Shown here: positions 16,094 through 25,326 of the stretch, piece after piece
How the letters are laid out: each line of letters starts with the position of its first letter
Numbering within the stretch: position 1 is the stretch's first letter
DNA from: an uncultured Bacteroidota bacterium
Lineage (GTDB): Bacteria > Bacteroidota > Bacteroidia > Bacteroidales > CG2-30-32-10
Assembly (NCBI GenBank): GCA_903847905.1
Contig: CAINEZ010000266.1
Location: forward strand, 1 to 40,357
Direction of reading: 5' to 3'
DNA length: 40,357 bases
Program-made: the position numbers and the translations under genes
Notes under the pieces: model-generated
Told to the model about the DNA's origin: nothing
Seen by the model: only the letters and a program-made list of their open reading frames with translations
Databases searched by the model: none

Positions 16094-18778
16094 ATGAAGA
16101 ACCAAATAATATATCTAAAAATTATATTTACAGTTCTTGCTTTGCTGGTTTTTCAAATTGAGGTACTGCAAGCACAAATAGTAGGAACAGATGCCTATAT
16201 CAAAGGTACTGGTATAGAACTTGGGTTTAATGGCAACGGAGGTTTTGAAGGCGCTGATGCTACATCAAATCCTGCTCCCGCAGGAATGCATTTTCGTTCA
16301 AATACACAATACTTTGGTTTCGTTGCAAATCCTCAAAACAATGCATGGGCTACATTTGATGGCGATTTTTTTACGCCTGGAAGTCAGGAAAATGGATGGG
16401 GAATTACTATTGGTGCAAATTCTTTTAGCGGCAGTAATAATTGTTCTGATGGAGGCATAGGTACAACGGTTGAAATTCCCGGAAGTATAACAAATTATTC
16501 GCATAACTTTAACTGTTATAATGTAGATTGGGAAGGAAATTTAACTACAGGAGGAACCAATCTTCATTTTAAAATTGATTATTTGTTAGAGGAAACGGCT
16601 CTTTACTATACTACTACCGTATATATAAAAAATAATACATCTCTTACAATTCCCGAACTTTACTATTACAGAAATTTAGACCCTGATAATAATGTGATGA
16701 TAAATGGAGGAGATTATTATACACAAAACACAATTGTGTCTCAGCCCGGCATAGGCGGATGTAATATCGCTCATGTAAGCGCAACTCAAAGCGCACCTTG
16801 GAATTCTTATGTTGGATTAGCCGCTGCGGGAGATGATTGGAGGGCTACTTATGGTGAATTTGCAAACAGAAGTGGTTATGATTTATGGACAGGATGGGGC
16901 GGATGGGGAACTGATTTTGTTCAAACTGTTGGCTCAACTATAAATGCAGATGAGGCTATTTCATTAAGTTATCGAATTCAAAATTTAGCGCCTGGTGCTA
17001 CTAAAACTCTCAAATTTGTTGTTATTCTTGGTGCTTCTTCTGCAACCAACGCAATTAATAATTTAATGTATTTTACATATCCTGGTTCAACAAGTATAAC
17101 GCCTTCTGCTTGCACACCTTATGTTGATACTGTTTACACTTGCGGAGGAACAGTTCCAATTTCAATAACAGGTTCGGCAGTTGATGATTATTCATGGACA
17201 TGGAGTCCCGCAACAGGGTTGTCGCAATACACAGGACCAAGCGTTATAGCAAACCCTTCTGTTACAACATCGTATTCAGTTTCCGGAGTTCCCTTAACCA
17301 GTTGCCTTACGCCTGTTACTTATTCTATTGTAGTAAAGGTAACTTCCGGCAGTGGAATCAATGTAATAATTACTCCGGTACCCCCTCAATGTATAAGCAA
17401 TCCCAACTTTAATTTAACAGTTAATGTAGCGGGCGGTACATGGAGTGGCGATGGAATAACTGAGGCCTCGCTTGGAACATTTAGCCCTGCAACAGCAGGA
17501 GTTGGCAATCATACTATAATATATTCTATACCAGGTTCTGTTTCCTGTCCTCAAACAGATACTATAATTGTTACCATATATTCACAACCAACAATATCGG
17601 CGATAGGGGACACAATATGCAATGGCTCGCAGGCTTCAATATCGGCAACAGGAGGCTCAACATACCAATGGGATAATAGCGCAGGAAGTGGAGGAACTGT
17701 AACCGTAACACCTAACATTACCACAACATATACAGTAACAGGGACCGATATTAGTGGATGTTCTAACACCGCATCCTGTGTAGTAATCGTAAATCCCAAT
17801 ATAACAACACTAAACATTTCAGCATCCACAAATCCAATTTGCGCAGGGATTTCAACAACTTTAACGGCTAACGGTGCAACCAATTATTCATGGAGCGGAG
17901 GATTAGGCGCAGCAAACCCTTTAACGGTAACACCAGCTTCCACAACCACCTACACGGTTACAGGCACTACGGCAAGCTGCACAGGTACGGCGAGTATCAC
18001 AGTTACAGTAAACCCAAATCTTTTACCCACTGTTACAGCCGTAAATTCCACATGCGGTTTCAGTAATGGTTCAGCAACAGTTACTCAAGCTGGATTGAAT
18101 TATTTATGGAGTAATACTCAAACAACACAAACCATCAATAATTTATCATCCGGCACTTACACTGTAAATGTTACTGATGCAAACGGATGTTCCGGAACCG
18201 GAAATTGCGTGATTTTAAATATTCCTGGTCCTACTGCCGAATTTTCGGAAAATCCAAAAGTCCTTACATTGTTGGATGACCCTGTATCTTTTGTAAATAA
18301 TTCTTCAGGAAATATTGTAAACTATTTATGGGATTTTGGCGATGGAGTTTCCTGTAACAACATTTCGCCCCAGCATAAGTATAATAACATAGGTAATTAT
18401 CTTGTTACATTAATTGTTACTGACAATAACGGATGTATGGATACCGTAAGTGATACAATAAAAGTTAAGGAATATTTTACTTTTTATATTCCTAATGCTT
18501 TTACTCCTGATGGCGATGATATAAATTCCTTGTTCTATCCAAGCGGTATTAATGTAGATCCTGACAATTTTAATATGATGATTTTTGATCGATGGGGAGC
18601 CCTTATTTTTAATACAAGAAAATGGTATGATAACCATAGCGAGGGATGGAATGGAACAATAAATAATAGCGGAAATTTTAATGACGCAATGATAGGTGTT
18701 TATGTTTACAGAATAGTGTTGAAAGAAATTGACGGGCGAATACATGAATATATAGGAAGGATAACATTAATTCCCTGA
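16094..18778 (+). CDS. Large secreted surface protein with Ig-like/PKD repeats and CHU_C sorting domain
   Basis: Predicted 894-aa T9SS cargo. Residues 1-28 form a signal peptide (cleavage near VLQAQ). Residues about 30-330 form a beta-rich domain with many Gly, Asn and Trp residues (AGMHFRSNTQYFGFVANPQN, WTGWGGWGTDFVQTVGS). Residues about 345-715 hold several Thr/Ser-rich Ig-like repeats (TTTYTVTGTDISGCSNTASC, then TTTYTVTGTTASCTGTASIT) with paired cysteines. A PKD domain follows at about 720-795 (YLWDFGDGVSCNNISPQHKY) and a CHU_C domain at 797-894 (FYIPNAFTPDGDDINSLFYP, MMIFDRWGALIFNTRKW, YRIVLKEIDGR). It is probably an adhesin or polymer-binding surface protein. Transcribed from the promoter at 15967. 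Ligand unknown. Confidence 0.9.
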   Translation: MKNQIIYLKIIFTVLALLVFQIEVLQAQIVGTDAYIKGTGIELGFNGNGGFEGADATSNPAPAGMHFRSNTQYFGFVANPQNNAWATFDGDFFTPGSQENGWGITIGANSFSGSNNCSDGGIGTTVEIPGSITNYSHNFNCYNVDWEGNLTTGGTNLHFKIDYLLEETALYYTTTVYIKNNTSLTIPELYYYRNLDPDNNVMINGGDYYTQNTIVSQPGIGGCNIAHVSATQSAPWNSYVGLAAAGDDWRATYGEFANRSGYDLWTGWGGWGTDFVQTVGSTINADEAISLSYRIQNLAPGATKTLKFVVILGASSATNAINNLMYFTYPGSTSITPSACTPYVDTVYTCGGTVPISITGSAVDDYSWTWSPATGLSQYTGPSVIANPSVTTSYSVSGVPLTSCLTPVTYSIVVKVTSGSGINVIITPVPPQCISNPNFNLTVNVAGGTWSGDGITEASLGTFSPATAGVGNHTIIYSIPGSVSCPQTDTIIVTIYSQPTISAIGDTICNGSQASISATGGSTYQWDNSAGSGGTVTVTPNITTTYTVTGTDISGCSNTASCVVIVNPNITTLNISASTNPICAGISTTLTANGATNYSWSGGLGAANPLTVTPASTTTYTVTGTTASCTGTASITVTVNPNLLPTVTAVNSTCGFSNGSATVTQAGLNYLWSNTQTTQTINNLSSGTYTVNVTDANGCSGTGNCVILNIPGPTAEFSENPKVLTLLDDPVSFVNNSSGNIVNYLWDFGDGVSCNNISPQHKYNNIGNYLVTLIVTDNNGCMDTVSDTIKVKEYFTFYIPNAFTPDGDDINSLFYPSGINVDPDNFNMMIFDRWGALIFNTRKWYDNHSEGWNGTINNSGNFNDAMIGVYVYRIVLKEIDGRIHEYIGRITLIP

Positions 18779-18885
18779 AAAGTCAGAAAGAACGGAAAAA
18801 AGATTGTGGTGAGAAAGTAAAAAAAATTGGCAAGTTAACAAGGCATTAAAAAATAAATAATCAGCAGTCAGCAACATTGAACAAT

Positions 18886-19527
18886 TTACTTTACTAATGT
18901 ATTTTCGTAAGGAGTTCTGTTTAGGATGGATCTTCCGAGAGTAATTTCATCAGTATATTCCAGATCGTCGCCAATGGCAATACCGCGGGCAATAGTAGTA
19001 ATATTTATATCGAATTCCTGCCTGTCCGGTAGGCAGGCTTTAAGCCTTTTGTAAATATAAAAATTTGTAGTATCGCCTTCCATGGTAGCGCTAAGAGCCA
19101 TGACAACCTCTTTTACCTTTCCTTTTGCAATTTTGCTTACAAGCGATTCAATGTGGAGATCGCTGGGACCTATACCATCCATAGGGGATATGATACCTCC
19201 GAGAATATGATAAATGCCTTTATATTGATTTGTGTTTTCTATTGCCATTACATCACGTACATCTTCCACAACACACACAAGGCTATGATCGCGTTGAGGA
19301 CTACTACAAATAAGGCAGATTTCAGAGTCGGAAATATTATGGCATTGCTTGCAGTAATTAACTTCCCTGCGAAGTTTGATAATGGATTCCCCCAATGCAT
19401 CTGTATTTGTAGTAGATTGTTTAAGCAAATGCAAAACCAACCTTAATGCGGTTTTCCTGCCTATGCCCGGAAGTTTTGACAATTCATTAACTGCATTTTC
19501 TAAAAGTTTTGAAGGGAAATTGTACAC
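18886..19527 (-). CDS. recR: Recombination mediator RecR, with a seven-residue insertion
   Basis: Predicted 213-aa RecR, which with RecO and RecF loads RecA on gapped DNA. A helix-hairpin-helix lies at residues 17-30 ([15 protein letters not shown]), a four-cysteine zinc finger at Cys59, Cys62, Cys71 and Cys74, and a Toprim domain at about 83-190 with VVEDVRD and ALSATMEGD. The C-terminal Walker-B-like [17 protein letters not shown] is intact. Family members are usually near 200 aa; the excess includes residues 164-170 (ACLPDRQ), encoded by a 21-base palindrome of a dispersed family, inserted between FYIYKRLK and [12 protein letters not shown]. The start is GTG at 19527, giving the canonical [12 protein letters not shown]. 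The gene is monocistronic and converges on the surface-protein gene. Confidence 0.95.
   Translation of the reverse strand: MYNFPSKLLENAVNELSKLPGIGRKTALRLVLHLLKQSTTNTDALGESIIKLRREVNYCKQCHNISDSEICLICSSPQRDHSLVCVVEDVRDVMAIENTNQYKGIYHILGGIISPMDGIGPSDLHIESLVSKIAKGKVKEVVMALSATMEGDTTNFYIYKRLKACLPDRQEFDINITTIARGIAIGDDLEYTDEITLGRSILNRTPYENTLVK
19018..19038 (-). repeat. Mini-palindrome inserted in recR
   Basis: Arms CCTGCCT and AGGCAGG (7 bp, perfect; 19017-19037) surround GTCCGGT. It encodes ACLPDRQ in frame, where other RecR proteins run straight from the KRLK-type helix to the ITTIARG strand. Its match to 14680-14700 is close. Confidence 0.85.
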
Positions 19528-19650
19528 GGTAACTTTTTATTTACACTACAAAGTTAATATGTTTTTTGCTTGTGCTGACAAAGCCCGAAAAGAATAATTA
19601 TTTTTGTTCTAAATCTATAGGAAATTTTAATTGATAGAAAAATCTTGCCA

Positions 19651-19736
19651 CCAGGTCGCTAAGGCTCAAAGCCACTCTAAGAAAAATAGTTGTAAATTAA
19701 CTTTGTGAACCTTCGCGTCTTTGAGACTTAGAGGCA
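19651..19736. mobile_element. CTAAGGCTCAAAG-type inverted-repeat element
   Basis: CTAAGGCTCAAAG (19659-19671) and CTTTGAGACTTAG (19719-19731) are inverted repeats matching at 12 of 13 positions, separated by AT-rich DNA with CACTCTAAG and CTTTGTGAACCTTCGCG. This resembles the CCACTAAGGCACTAAG family, also present at 40179-40250. It is non-coding and sits between recR and the SSF symporter gene. Confidence 0.55.
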
Positions 19737-19761
19737 GATAAAAAAGATAAAGACATAAAAT

Positions 19762-21219
19762 ATGAAACCGGTTTATATTCTTCTTTGCTTCGTAGCTTAC
19801 ACAATATTATTGTTTGTGGTAACGTGGATAACATCGCGGAAAACGAATAACGATTCTTATTATATAGGAAATAAATCATCACCTTGGTATATTGTGGCTT
19901 ATGGTATGATAGGCGCATCTTTGTCGGGCGTTACATTTATGTCGGTGCCTGGTTTAGTGGGAACGCAGCAGTTTACTTATCTTGGAATTGTTTTTGGTTT
20001 TATTATAGGATACACAGTTATTGCAACAATTCTTTTACCGCTTTATTACAGGCTGAACCTGACATCTATCTATGCATACCTGAATCAGCGTTTTGGTTTC
20101 TGGTCGTACAAAACAGGCGCTTTTTATTTTCTGTTATCAAGAATAATAGGAGCTTCTTTCAGAATGTTCTTGGTGGTAAATGTTCTCCAGGTATTTGTGT
20201 TCGATCATTGGGGCGTCCCTTTTGGAGTAGTTGTAGCTGTTTTTATTATTCTTATTATTTTATACACTTTTGAAGGAGGTGTAAAAACCATAATCTGGAC
20301 TGATACATTGCAGACAACTTTTATGTTGCTTGGCGTGGTTTTATCAATTTATTTTATTTCAAAAGAATTAGGATTAGGTTTGGGAGATATTTTTTCAAAG
20401 ATAAGTGATGCAGGATACTCACGGATTATAGAAACTGCTTGGAAGCCTTCAAATAATATCTTTAAGCAAATTTTAGGTGGTATTTTTATTTCTATTGCTA
20501 TGACAGGGCTAGATCAGGAGATGATGCAGAAAAATATAAGTTGCCGCAATTTAAAAGAAGCGCAAAAAAATATGTTTACGTTCAGCGGTATTCTTGTAAT
20601 TGTAAACATCATGTTTTTAACTTTAGGTGCAGTGTTATATTTATATGCATCTTCCAAAGGCATTAATATTCCTGGTAAAACTGATAACCTGTTTCCGGTT
20701 ATTGCTTTCAATTATTTAGGTCCTGTTGCAGGATTAATATTTATGATAGGACTTGTATCTGCGGCATACCCCAGCGCCGACGGTGCATTAACAGCTTTAA
20801 CAACTTCTTTTTGCGTTGACTTTTTGGGATTTAAAGATAAAAGTAAACTTGATGAAAAGCAAAAAAAGAAAGTACGTTATGTAGTCCACATAAGCTTTGC
20901 AACAATTTTATTAATCGTAATTCTTATTTTCCGCGCTCTTAATAATGAAGCGGTTATTAATGCTATTTATACTGCCGCCGGTTATACTTATGGACCTTTA
21001 CTTGGTTTGTTTTCATTCGGATTGTTTACAAAGTTTTCAGTGAAAGATAAGTACGTTTGGATTGTTGCGCTGCTTTCACCGCTTATTTGTTATTTGTTCA
21101 GCACTTATTCCGAAATTCTATTTAACGGTTATAAATTTGGGTTCGAGTTGCTTATACTTAATGGTCTGCTTACGTTTTGTGGATTGTTTATTTTGAGAAG
21201 ACAAAAGAAATCTTTATAA
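19762..21219 (+). CDS. Sodium:solute symporter (SSF family)
   Basis: Predicted 485-aa inner-membrane protein with about 13 transmembrane helices, starting at residues 5-22 (ILLCFVAYTILLFVVTWI). Family landmarks are TNNDSYYIGNKSSPWYIVAYG with GASLSGVTFMSVPGL in helix 2, FEGGVKTIIWTDTLQTTFML, and AYPSADGALTALTTSFCVDFL, which is the SSF sodium-site region in helix 8. It probably cotransports a small organic solute with sodium; the subgroup resembles uncharacterised SSF members of Bacteroidota rather than proline or glucose carriers I could name. It lies immediately upstream of the KdpD-type kinase with an 84-base gap, but that gap holds its own promoter candidate, so a link with potassium control is only positional. 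Confidence 0.9.
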   Translation: MKPVYILLCFVAYTILLFVVTWITSRKTNNDSYYIGNKSSPWYIVAYGMIGASLSGVTFMSVPGLVGTQQFTYLGIVFGFIIGYTVIATILLPLYYRLNLTSIYAYLNQRFGFWSYKTGAFYFLLSRIIGASFRMFLVVNVLQVFVFDHWGVPFGVVVAVFIILIILYTFEGGVKTIIWTDTLQTTFMLLGVVLSIYFISKELGLGLGDIFSKISDAGYSRIIETAWKPSNNIFKQILGGIFISIAMTGLDQEMMQKNISCRNLKEAQKNMFTFSGILVIVNIMFLTLGAVLYLYASSKGINIPGKTDNLFPVIAFNYLGPVAGLIFMIGLVSAAYPSADGALTALTTSFCVDFLGFKDKSKLDEKQKKKVRYVVHISFATILLIVILIFRALNNEAVINAIYTAAGYTYGPLLGLFSFGLFTKFSVKDKYVWIVALLSPLICYLFSTYSEILFNGYKFGFELLILNGLLTFCGLFILRRQKKSL

Positions 21220-21244
21220 AATCTTTATAATTAATTCCCTTCTT

Positions 21245-21279
21245 TTGATACAATATTTATTAAAGTAGCTGTAACTTTG
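21245..21279 (+). promoter_or_regulatory. Candidate promoter of the kinase-kdpE operon
   Basis: TTG (21245-21247), a 24-base spacer and TAACTTTG (21272-21279); the -7 box is good and the spacer is one base long. Transcription would start near 21285, just before the GTG start codon, which supports that start. Confidence 0.45.
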
Positions 21280-21303
21280 TCTTAACAATTAATAATTAAA
21301 ATT

Positions 21304-22407
21304 GTGGCAAGTATTATTTTAAATAAATTAAACAAAACCAAACAATATATTTTAAGTCTATTGTTTGTTTCGCTTGTTTCTGTTATTTGCTATTTCCTTT
21401 CCGGATACATTGGTTACCATGTGGTAGCGCTTCTTCTTCTTGTTACCGTATCATTAATCGCAATGTTTTTTGATATTCTGCCTGTATTGCTGGCGGCATT
21501 GTTAAGTGCATTGATATGGGATTTTTTCTTTATTCCACCGCATTTCACCTTTGCCGTGAACAGCACAGAAGATTTACTTATGCTATTAATGTATTTTATA
21601 ATAGCTATGGTGAATGCTGCTTTAACATATAAAATCCGCCAGATTGAAAATGAAGCGAACAAAAAAGAGGAAAAAGAAAAAACCGTTTTACTATACAATA
21701 CTTTATTGAATTCTCTTTCTCATGAATTAAGAACCCCTATTTCTACTATTATTGGAGCTACTGACAATTTGTTAACTGAATCCGACAAACTCTCTGATAA
21801 GAACAAAAACGAATTGCTTACCGAAGTTTCAAAAGCATCACTCCGGCTCAACAGGCAGGTTGAAAATTTACTTAATATCTCCAGGCTTGAAACCGGATTT
21901 ATCAAACCTAAAAAAGACTGGTGCGATATTAATGAATTAGTGTATGGTGTTGTAAACAGGATAAAAGAAAATTACGACAACCATCCAATAAATGTGCAGA
22001 TCAAAGAAAATCTTCCACTGTTTAAACTTGACTTCGGGCTCATTGAGCAGGTGCTGAATAATTTAATCTATAATGCAATTCAATACATACCAAAGTACAG
22101 TATTATATCTATCATTATTTTTTGTAAAGACGAAAAACTGATTCTTATTATCGAAGATAATGGAAATGGTTTCCCTGAAGATGAAATAGATAAAGTTTTT
22201 GATAAATTCTATCGTTTAAAGAATTCCAATACTGGGGGTACCGGGCTGGGACTATCTATAGTAAAAGGATTTGTGGAAGTCCACAACGGAACTATCAAAC
22301 TTGAAAATATCCCCGAAGGTCTGTCTGCCGACAAGGCAGGCGGAGCAAGGTTCACTATTGAAATTCCTGCAGAAACATCATACATAAATAATCTTAAAAA
22401 TGAATAG
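21304..22407 (+). CDS. Short KdpD-type sensor histidine kinase lacking the N-terminal KdpD/Usp part
   Basis: Predicted 367-aa membrane kinase. Residues about 15-110 hold the four-helix DUF4118 membrane module (ALIWDFFFIPPHFTFAVNST is also seen in the full-length KdpD here), followed by a coiled linker at 110-130, HisKA with phosphoacceptor His140 in SHELRTP, and HATPase at about 225-360 with EQVLNNLIYNAIQYIP (N box), IIEDNGNGFPEDEIDKVF and TGGTGLGLSIVKGF. It lacks the about 390-residue KdpD sensor/Usp part. Residues 340-346 (LSADKAG) are an in-frame palindrome insertion. Start GTG at 21304, as no ATG precedes the first helix. Its stop overlaps kdpE by eight bases, so the two are coupled and this is the likely partner kinase. 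Confidence 0.92.
   Translation: MASIILNKLNKTKQYILSLLFVSLVSVICYFLSGYIGYHVVALLLLVTVSLIAMFFDILPVLLAALLSALIWDFFFIPPHFTFAVNSTEDLLMLLMYFIIAMVNAALTYKIRQIENEANKKEEKEKTVLLYNTLLNSLSHELRTPISTIIGATDNLLTESDKLSDKNKNELLTEVSKASLRLNRQVENLLNISRLETGFIKPKKDWCDINELVYGVVNRIKENYDNHPINVQIKENLPLFKLDFGLIEQVLNNLIYNAIQYIPKYSIISIIIFCKDEKLILIIEDNGNGFPEDEIDKVFDKFYRLKNSNTGGTGLGLSIVKGFVEVHNGTIKLENIPEGLSADKAGGARFTIEIPAETSYINNLKNE
22321..22341 (+). repeat. Mini-palindrome inserted in the short KdpD-type kinase
   Basis: CTGCC (22325-22329) pairs with GGCAG (22335-22339), and the minus strand reads GCCTGCCTTGTCGGCAGACAG, a diverged member of the same family (break inserted here for reading: GCCTGCC TTGTCGG CAGACAG). It encodes LSADKAG between IPEG and GARFTIEIP. 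The paralogous KdpD has NEGALFTIKIP with no insertion at this site. Confidence 0.8.
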
Positions 22408-23086
22408 ATCTGAAATATTGATCATTGATGATGAAGTGCAAATTCGCAGGCTTCTTGAAATTACTTTAGAAAGCAATGATTACAAAATAAATGAAGCAGC
22501 TACTGCAAGAGATGGCTTAATTGCTGCGGCAAGTCATCCACCTGATTTGATATTGCTCGACATAGGATTACCTGATGAAAACGGACAAATAGTTTTGCAA
22601 AAATTACGCGAATGGTATTACAAACCCATAATTATTTTATCTGTGCAAAGCGATGAAGAAAATATTGTTAAAGCTCTCGATAACGGAGCAAATGATTACT
22701 TAGTAAAGCCATTTCGCACAGGAGAGTTACTTGCAAGGATCCGTTCAGCAATACGTAGTTCAGCAACTGACGAAAATTATACGGTTATTGATTGTAATGA
22801 TCTGCAAATAGATCTTTCAGCACGGATAGTAAAAAAGAAAAATGAAATAATAAAACTTACTGGTACAGAATATACTTTGCTTGCGTTATTTGCGAAGAAT
22901 GAAGGAAAAGTTTTAACACATCAGTATTTACTTCGGGAAGTGTGGGGACCAGGTTACATTAGCCAGTCACAATACCTTCGGGTGTTTATAGCACAACTGC
23001 GAAAAAAAATTGAGAATGATCCTAACCATCCTGAATTTATCCTTACTGAATCAGGTGTAGGTTACCGCTTCATTGCGAAAGAGTAA
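22400..23086 (+). CDS. kdpE: KdpE-type response regulator (OmpR family)
   Basis: Predicted 228-aa regulator, the usual KdpE length. The receiver domain (residues 1-120) has the acidic pocket IDDEVQ, phosphoacceptor Asp54 in LLLDIGLPD, a serine at the T-position (IILSVQSDEE) and the Lys of YLVKPF. The winged-helix DNA-binding domain (about 130-225) shows LTGTEYTLLALFAKNEGKVL and LRKKIENDPNHPEFILTESG, typical of KdpE. KdpE activates kdpFABC under potassium limitation or osmotic stress. It overlaps the short kinase by eight bases and precedes kup by 25 bases. It is the only KdpE in the window, so it may receive signal from both KdpD proteins. Confidence 0.95.
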   Translation: MNRSEILIIDDEVQIRRLLEITLESNDYKINEAATARDGLIAAASHPPDLILLDIGLPDENGQIVLQKLREWYYKPIIILSVQSDEENIVKALDNGANDYLVKPFRTGELLARIRSAIRSSATDENYTVIDCNDLQIDLSARIVKKKNEIIKLTGTEYTLLALFAKNEGKVLTHQYLLREVWGPGYISQSQYLRVFIAQLRKKIENDPNHPEFILTESGVGYRFIAKE

Positions 23087-23111
23087 TCCATAACAACATA
23101 TAATTTTTTAA

Positions 23112-25100
23112 ATGACATCGAATAATATTCATTCGAAAAGGATAACTACGGCTTCTTTGTTGGTAGCGCTGGGAATTATTTATGGTGATATCGGCACCAG
23201 CCCGTTGTATGCGTTAAGAGCAGTAGTTGGAGGAAGAACTATAACCGAAATATTGGTTTATGGTGGCGTGTCGTGCATTTTTTGGACGCTGGTTTTTCAG
23301 ACCACAATAAAATATATTTGGCTCACTCTTAAAGCCGATAACCAGGGCGAAGGTGGTGTATTTTCTTTATATGCATTGGTTCGGAGATACAGCAAAAAAT
23401 TGGTAATACCCACTATACTTGGAGCCACAGCCTTGCTTGCCGATGGAATAATAACACCGCCAATAACAGTGGCATCAGCAATTGAAGGACTGGGAATGGT
23501 AAAAGGATGGGAAAATACTTTTGTTGAAGGAAACACAACGACTGTCGGCATTGTAATAGTAATTTTATCAGCATTATTTTTCTTTCAGCGTTTCGGCACT
23601 CAAAAAGTAGGTGTTGCCTTTGGACCTGTAATGACAATATGGTTTTCAATGCTTTTCATTGTCGGATTAAGTCAGATAATAAAATACCCCGGTGTGTTAA
23701 ATGCATTAAGTCCGCATTATGCTTATGAATTGCTAACTCAATACCCCAGTGGTTTCTGGTTGTTAGGCGCAGTATTTTTATGCACAACAGGGGCAGAAGC
23801 ATTATATTCCGATTTGGGTCATTGCGGAAGAAAAAATATTCGCATTACCTGGGTGTTTGTTAAAATATGTTTGGTTACCTGTTATCTTGGGCAGGCAGCA
23901 TGGATAATGCATACGAATTCGGTAAACCTTATTGGGAAAAATCCATTTTTCGGAATGATGCCAAATTGGTTTCTGCTTTCGAGTATTGTTATTGCTTCGG
24001 CAGCGAGCATAATTGCATCCCAGGCGCTCATCAGCGGTTCGTACACACTGATTAGTGAAGCCATGAATTTAAATTTCTGGCCCCGGGTTACAGTAAAGCA
24101 TCCCACAGAACTCAAAGGGCAAATTTATATTCCCAGTGTAAACAATATCATTTGGTTTGGATGTATATTAATGGTATTATATTTCCAGAAATCATCAAAT
24201 ATGGAAGCAGCTTATGGCTTTTCAATTACCATTGCTATGATGATGACAACAATTCTTTTAAGCTATTATTTGATCTTCAGGAAAAAATGGAACATAATTT
24301 TGGTTATTGCTTTTCTTCTTGTATTTGGAATAATTGAATCGTCTTTCTTTATTACAAATGTTGCTAAGATCAAACAACGCTGGATGTTTTTGTTTTTTGA
24401 GTTATTCATTTTTTCAACCATGTATATTTGGTATTATTCAAGAAAAATAAATAACCGATTCATCAAATTCATTCAACTGGGGAAATATGCTTCTATCATA
24501 AAAGAATTAAGCGAAGATTATTCAATAACAAAGTTTTCAACCCATCTTATCTATCTCACAAAAGCAAATAACCGTCATGAAATTGAAGAAAAAATCATTA
24601 ACTCCATTTTATCTAAAAAACCAAAACGAGCAGACGTGTACTGGTTTCTTCATATTAACAGAACAGAGCAACCATATACTTTGAATTATAATGTTTCGGA
24701 ATTGATTGATGATAAAGTAATCAAAGTAAATATAAATGTGGGATTTCGAATACAACCGCGGACGGAATTGTATTTTAAAAAAATCATGCAGGAATTAATT
24801 GATAATAAAGAATTAAATATGCATATTCGGCCTGATGGTTCAACAAAATATAATACAAATGTCGATTATAAATTTGTGGTTTTTGAAAAATTTCTTTCAG
24901 TGGAAAATGAATTCACAATACGTGATGGATTGCTGTTAAACTCGTATTTCTTTTTAAAACGCTTTGCGCAAAGCGATCAAAAAGCATTTGGGCTGGATAA
25001 ATCAGATGTAAAAATAGAACAAGTTCCTTTGGTTTATAATCCGATTCAGAAAATTGAATTGGTAAAAACACCAATGGAAGCCAACCGCAATTCATCTTAA
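23112..25100 (+). CDS. kup: Kup-type potassium uptake protein
   Basis: Predicted 662-aa potassium/proton symporter. The N-terminal motif GIIYGDIGTSPLYAL is at residues 21-35, followed by KADNQGEGGVFSLYALVRR, ATALLADGIITPPITVASAI and FLCTTGAEALYSDLGHCGRK, all Kup hallmarks. About 12 transmembrane helices span residues 15-440, and the hydrophilic C-terminal domain (440-662) is cytoplasmic. Kup works at ordinary potassium levels, complementing the high-affinity Kdp pump encoded next door. Its place between kdpE and kdpF, with only 25 bases to kdpE, suggests it is part of the same transcript or regulon. Start ATG at 23112; no alternative start is needed. Confidence 0.96.
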   Translation: MTSNNIHSKRITTASLLVALGIIYGDIGTSPLYALRAVVGGRTITEILVYGGVSCIFWTLVFQTTIKYIWLTLKADNQGEGGVFSLYALVRRYSKKLVIPTILGATALLADGIITPPITVASAIEGLGMVKGWENTFVEGNTTTVGIVIVILSALFFFQRFGTQKVGVAFGPVMTIWFSMLFIVGLSQIIKYPGVLNALSPHYAYELLTQYPSGFWLLGAVFLCTTGAEALYSDLGHCGRKNIRITWVFVKICLVTCYLGQAAWIMHTNSVNLIGKNPFFGMMPNWFLLSSIVIASAASIIASQALISGSYTLISEAMNLNFWPRVTVKHPTELKGQIYIPSVNNIIWFGCILMVLYFQKSSNMEAAYGFSITIAMMMTTILLSYYLIFRKKWNIILVIAFLLVFGIIESSFFITNVAKIKQRWMFLFFELFIFSTMYIWYYSRKINNRFIKFIQLGKYASIIKELSEDYSITKFSTHLIYLTKANNRHEIEEKIINSILSKKPKRADVYWFLHINRTEQPYTLNYNVSELIDDKVIKVNINVGFRIQPRTELYFKKIMQELIDNKELNMHIRPDGSTKYNTNVDYKFVVFEKFLSVENEFTIRDGLLLNSYFFLKRFAQSDQKAFGLDKSDVKIEQVPLVYNPIQKIELVKTPMEANRNSS

Positions 25101-25185
25101 TAAAAATTTTATATCCCTTAGAATAATTCTTGTAAAACATTTATAAATTTTGATGCAATTTTGTATCGTCTAATAATTATATTAT

Positions 25186-25323
25186 ATGAATGCAACTATT
25201 TTATTATTTAAATCTCAACCTTTTGAAATTAATACTTCAATAGGGTATGTAATAGGAGCTGTCATTGCTCTGTTTATACTTGGATATCTTATTTATTCGC
25301 TTATTAAACCTGAAAAATTCTAA
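25186..25323 (+). CDS. kdpF: KdpF, small subunit of the Kdp potassium pump
   Basis: A 45-aa single-span membrane peptide: residues about 19-38 (IGYVIGAVIALFILGYLIYS) form the transmembrane helix, and the C-terminal YLIYSLIKPEKF is the characteristic KdpF ending. KdpF stabilises the KdpABC complex in lipid. It ends three bases before the kdpA ATG (25327), as in other kdpFABC operons. It is somewhat longer than the 29-aa E. coli protein, with an N-terminal extension of about 15 residues. Confidence 0.92.
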   Translation: MNATILLFKSQPFEINTSIGYVIGAVIALFILGYLIYSLIKPEKF

Positions 25324-25326
25324 AAC

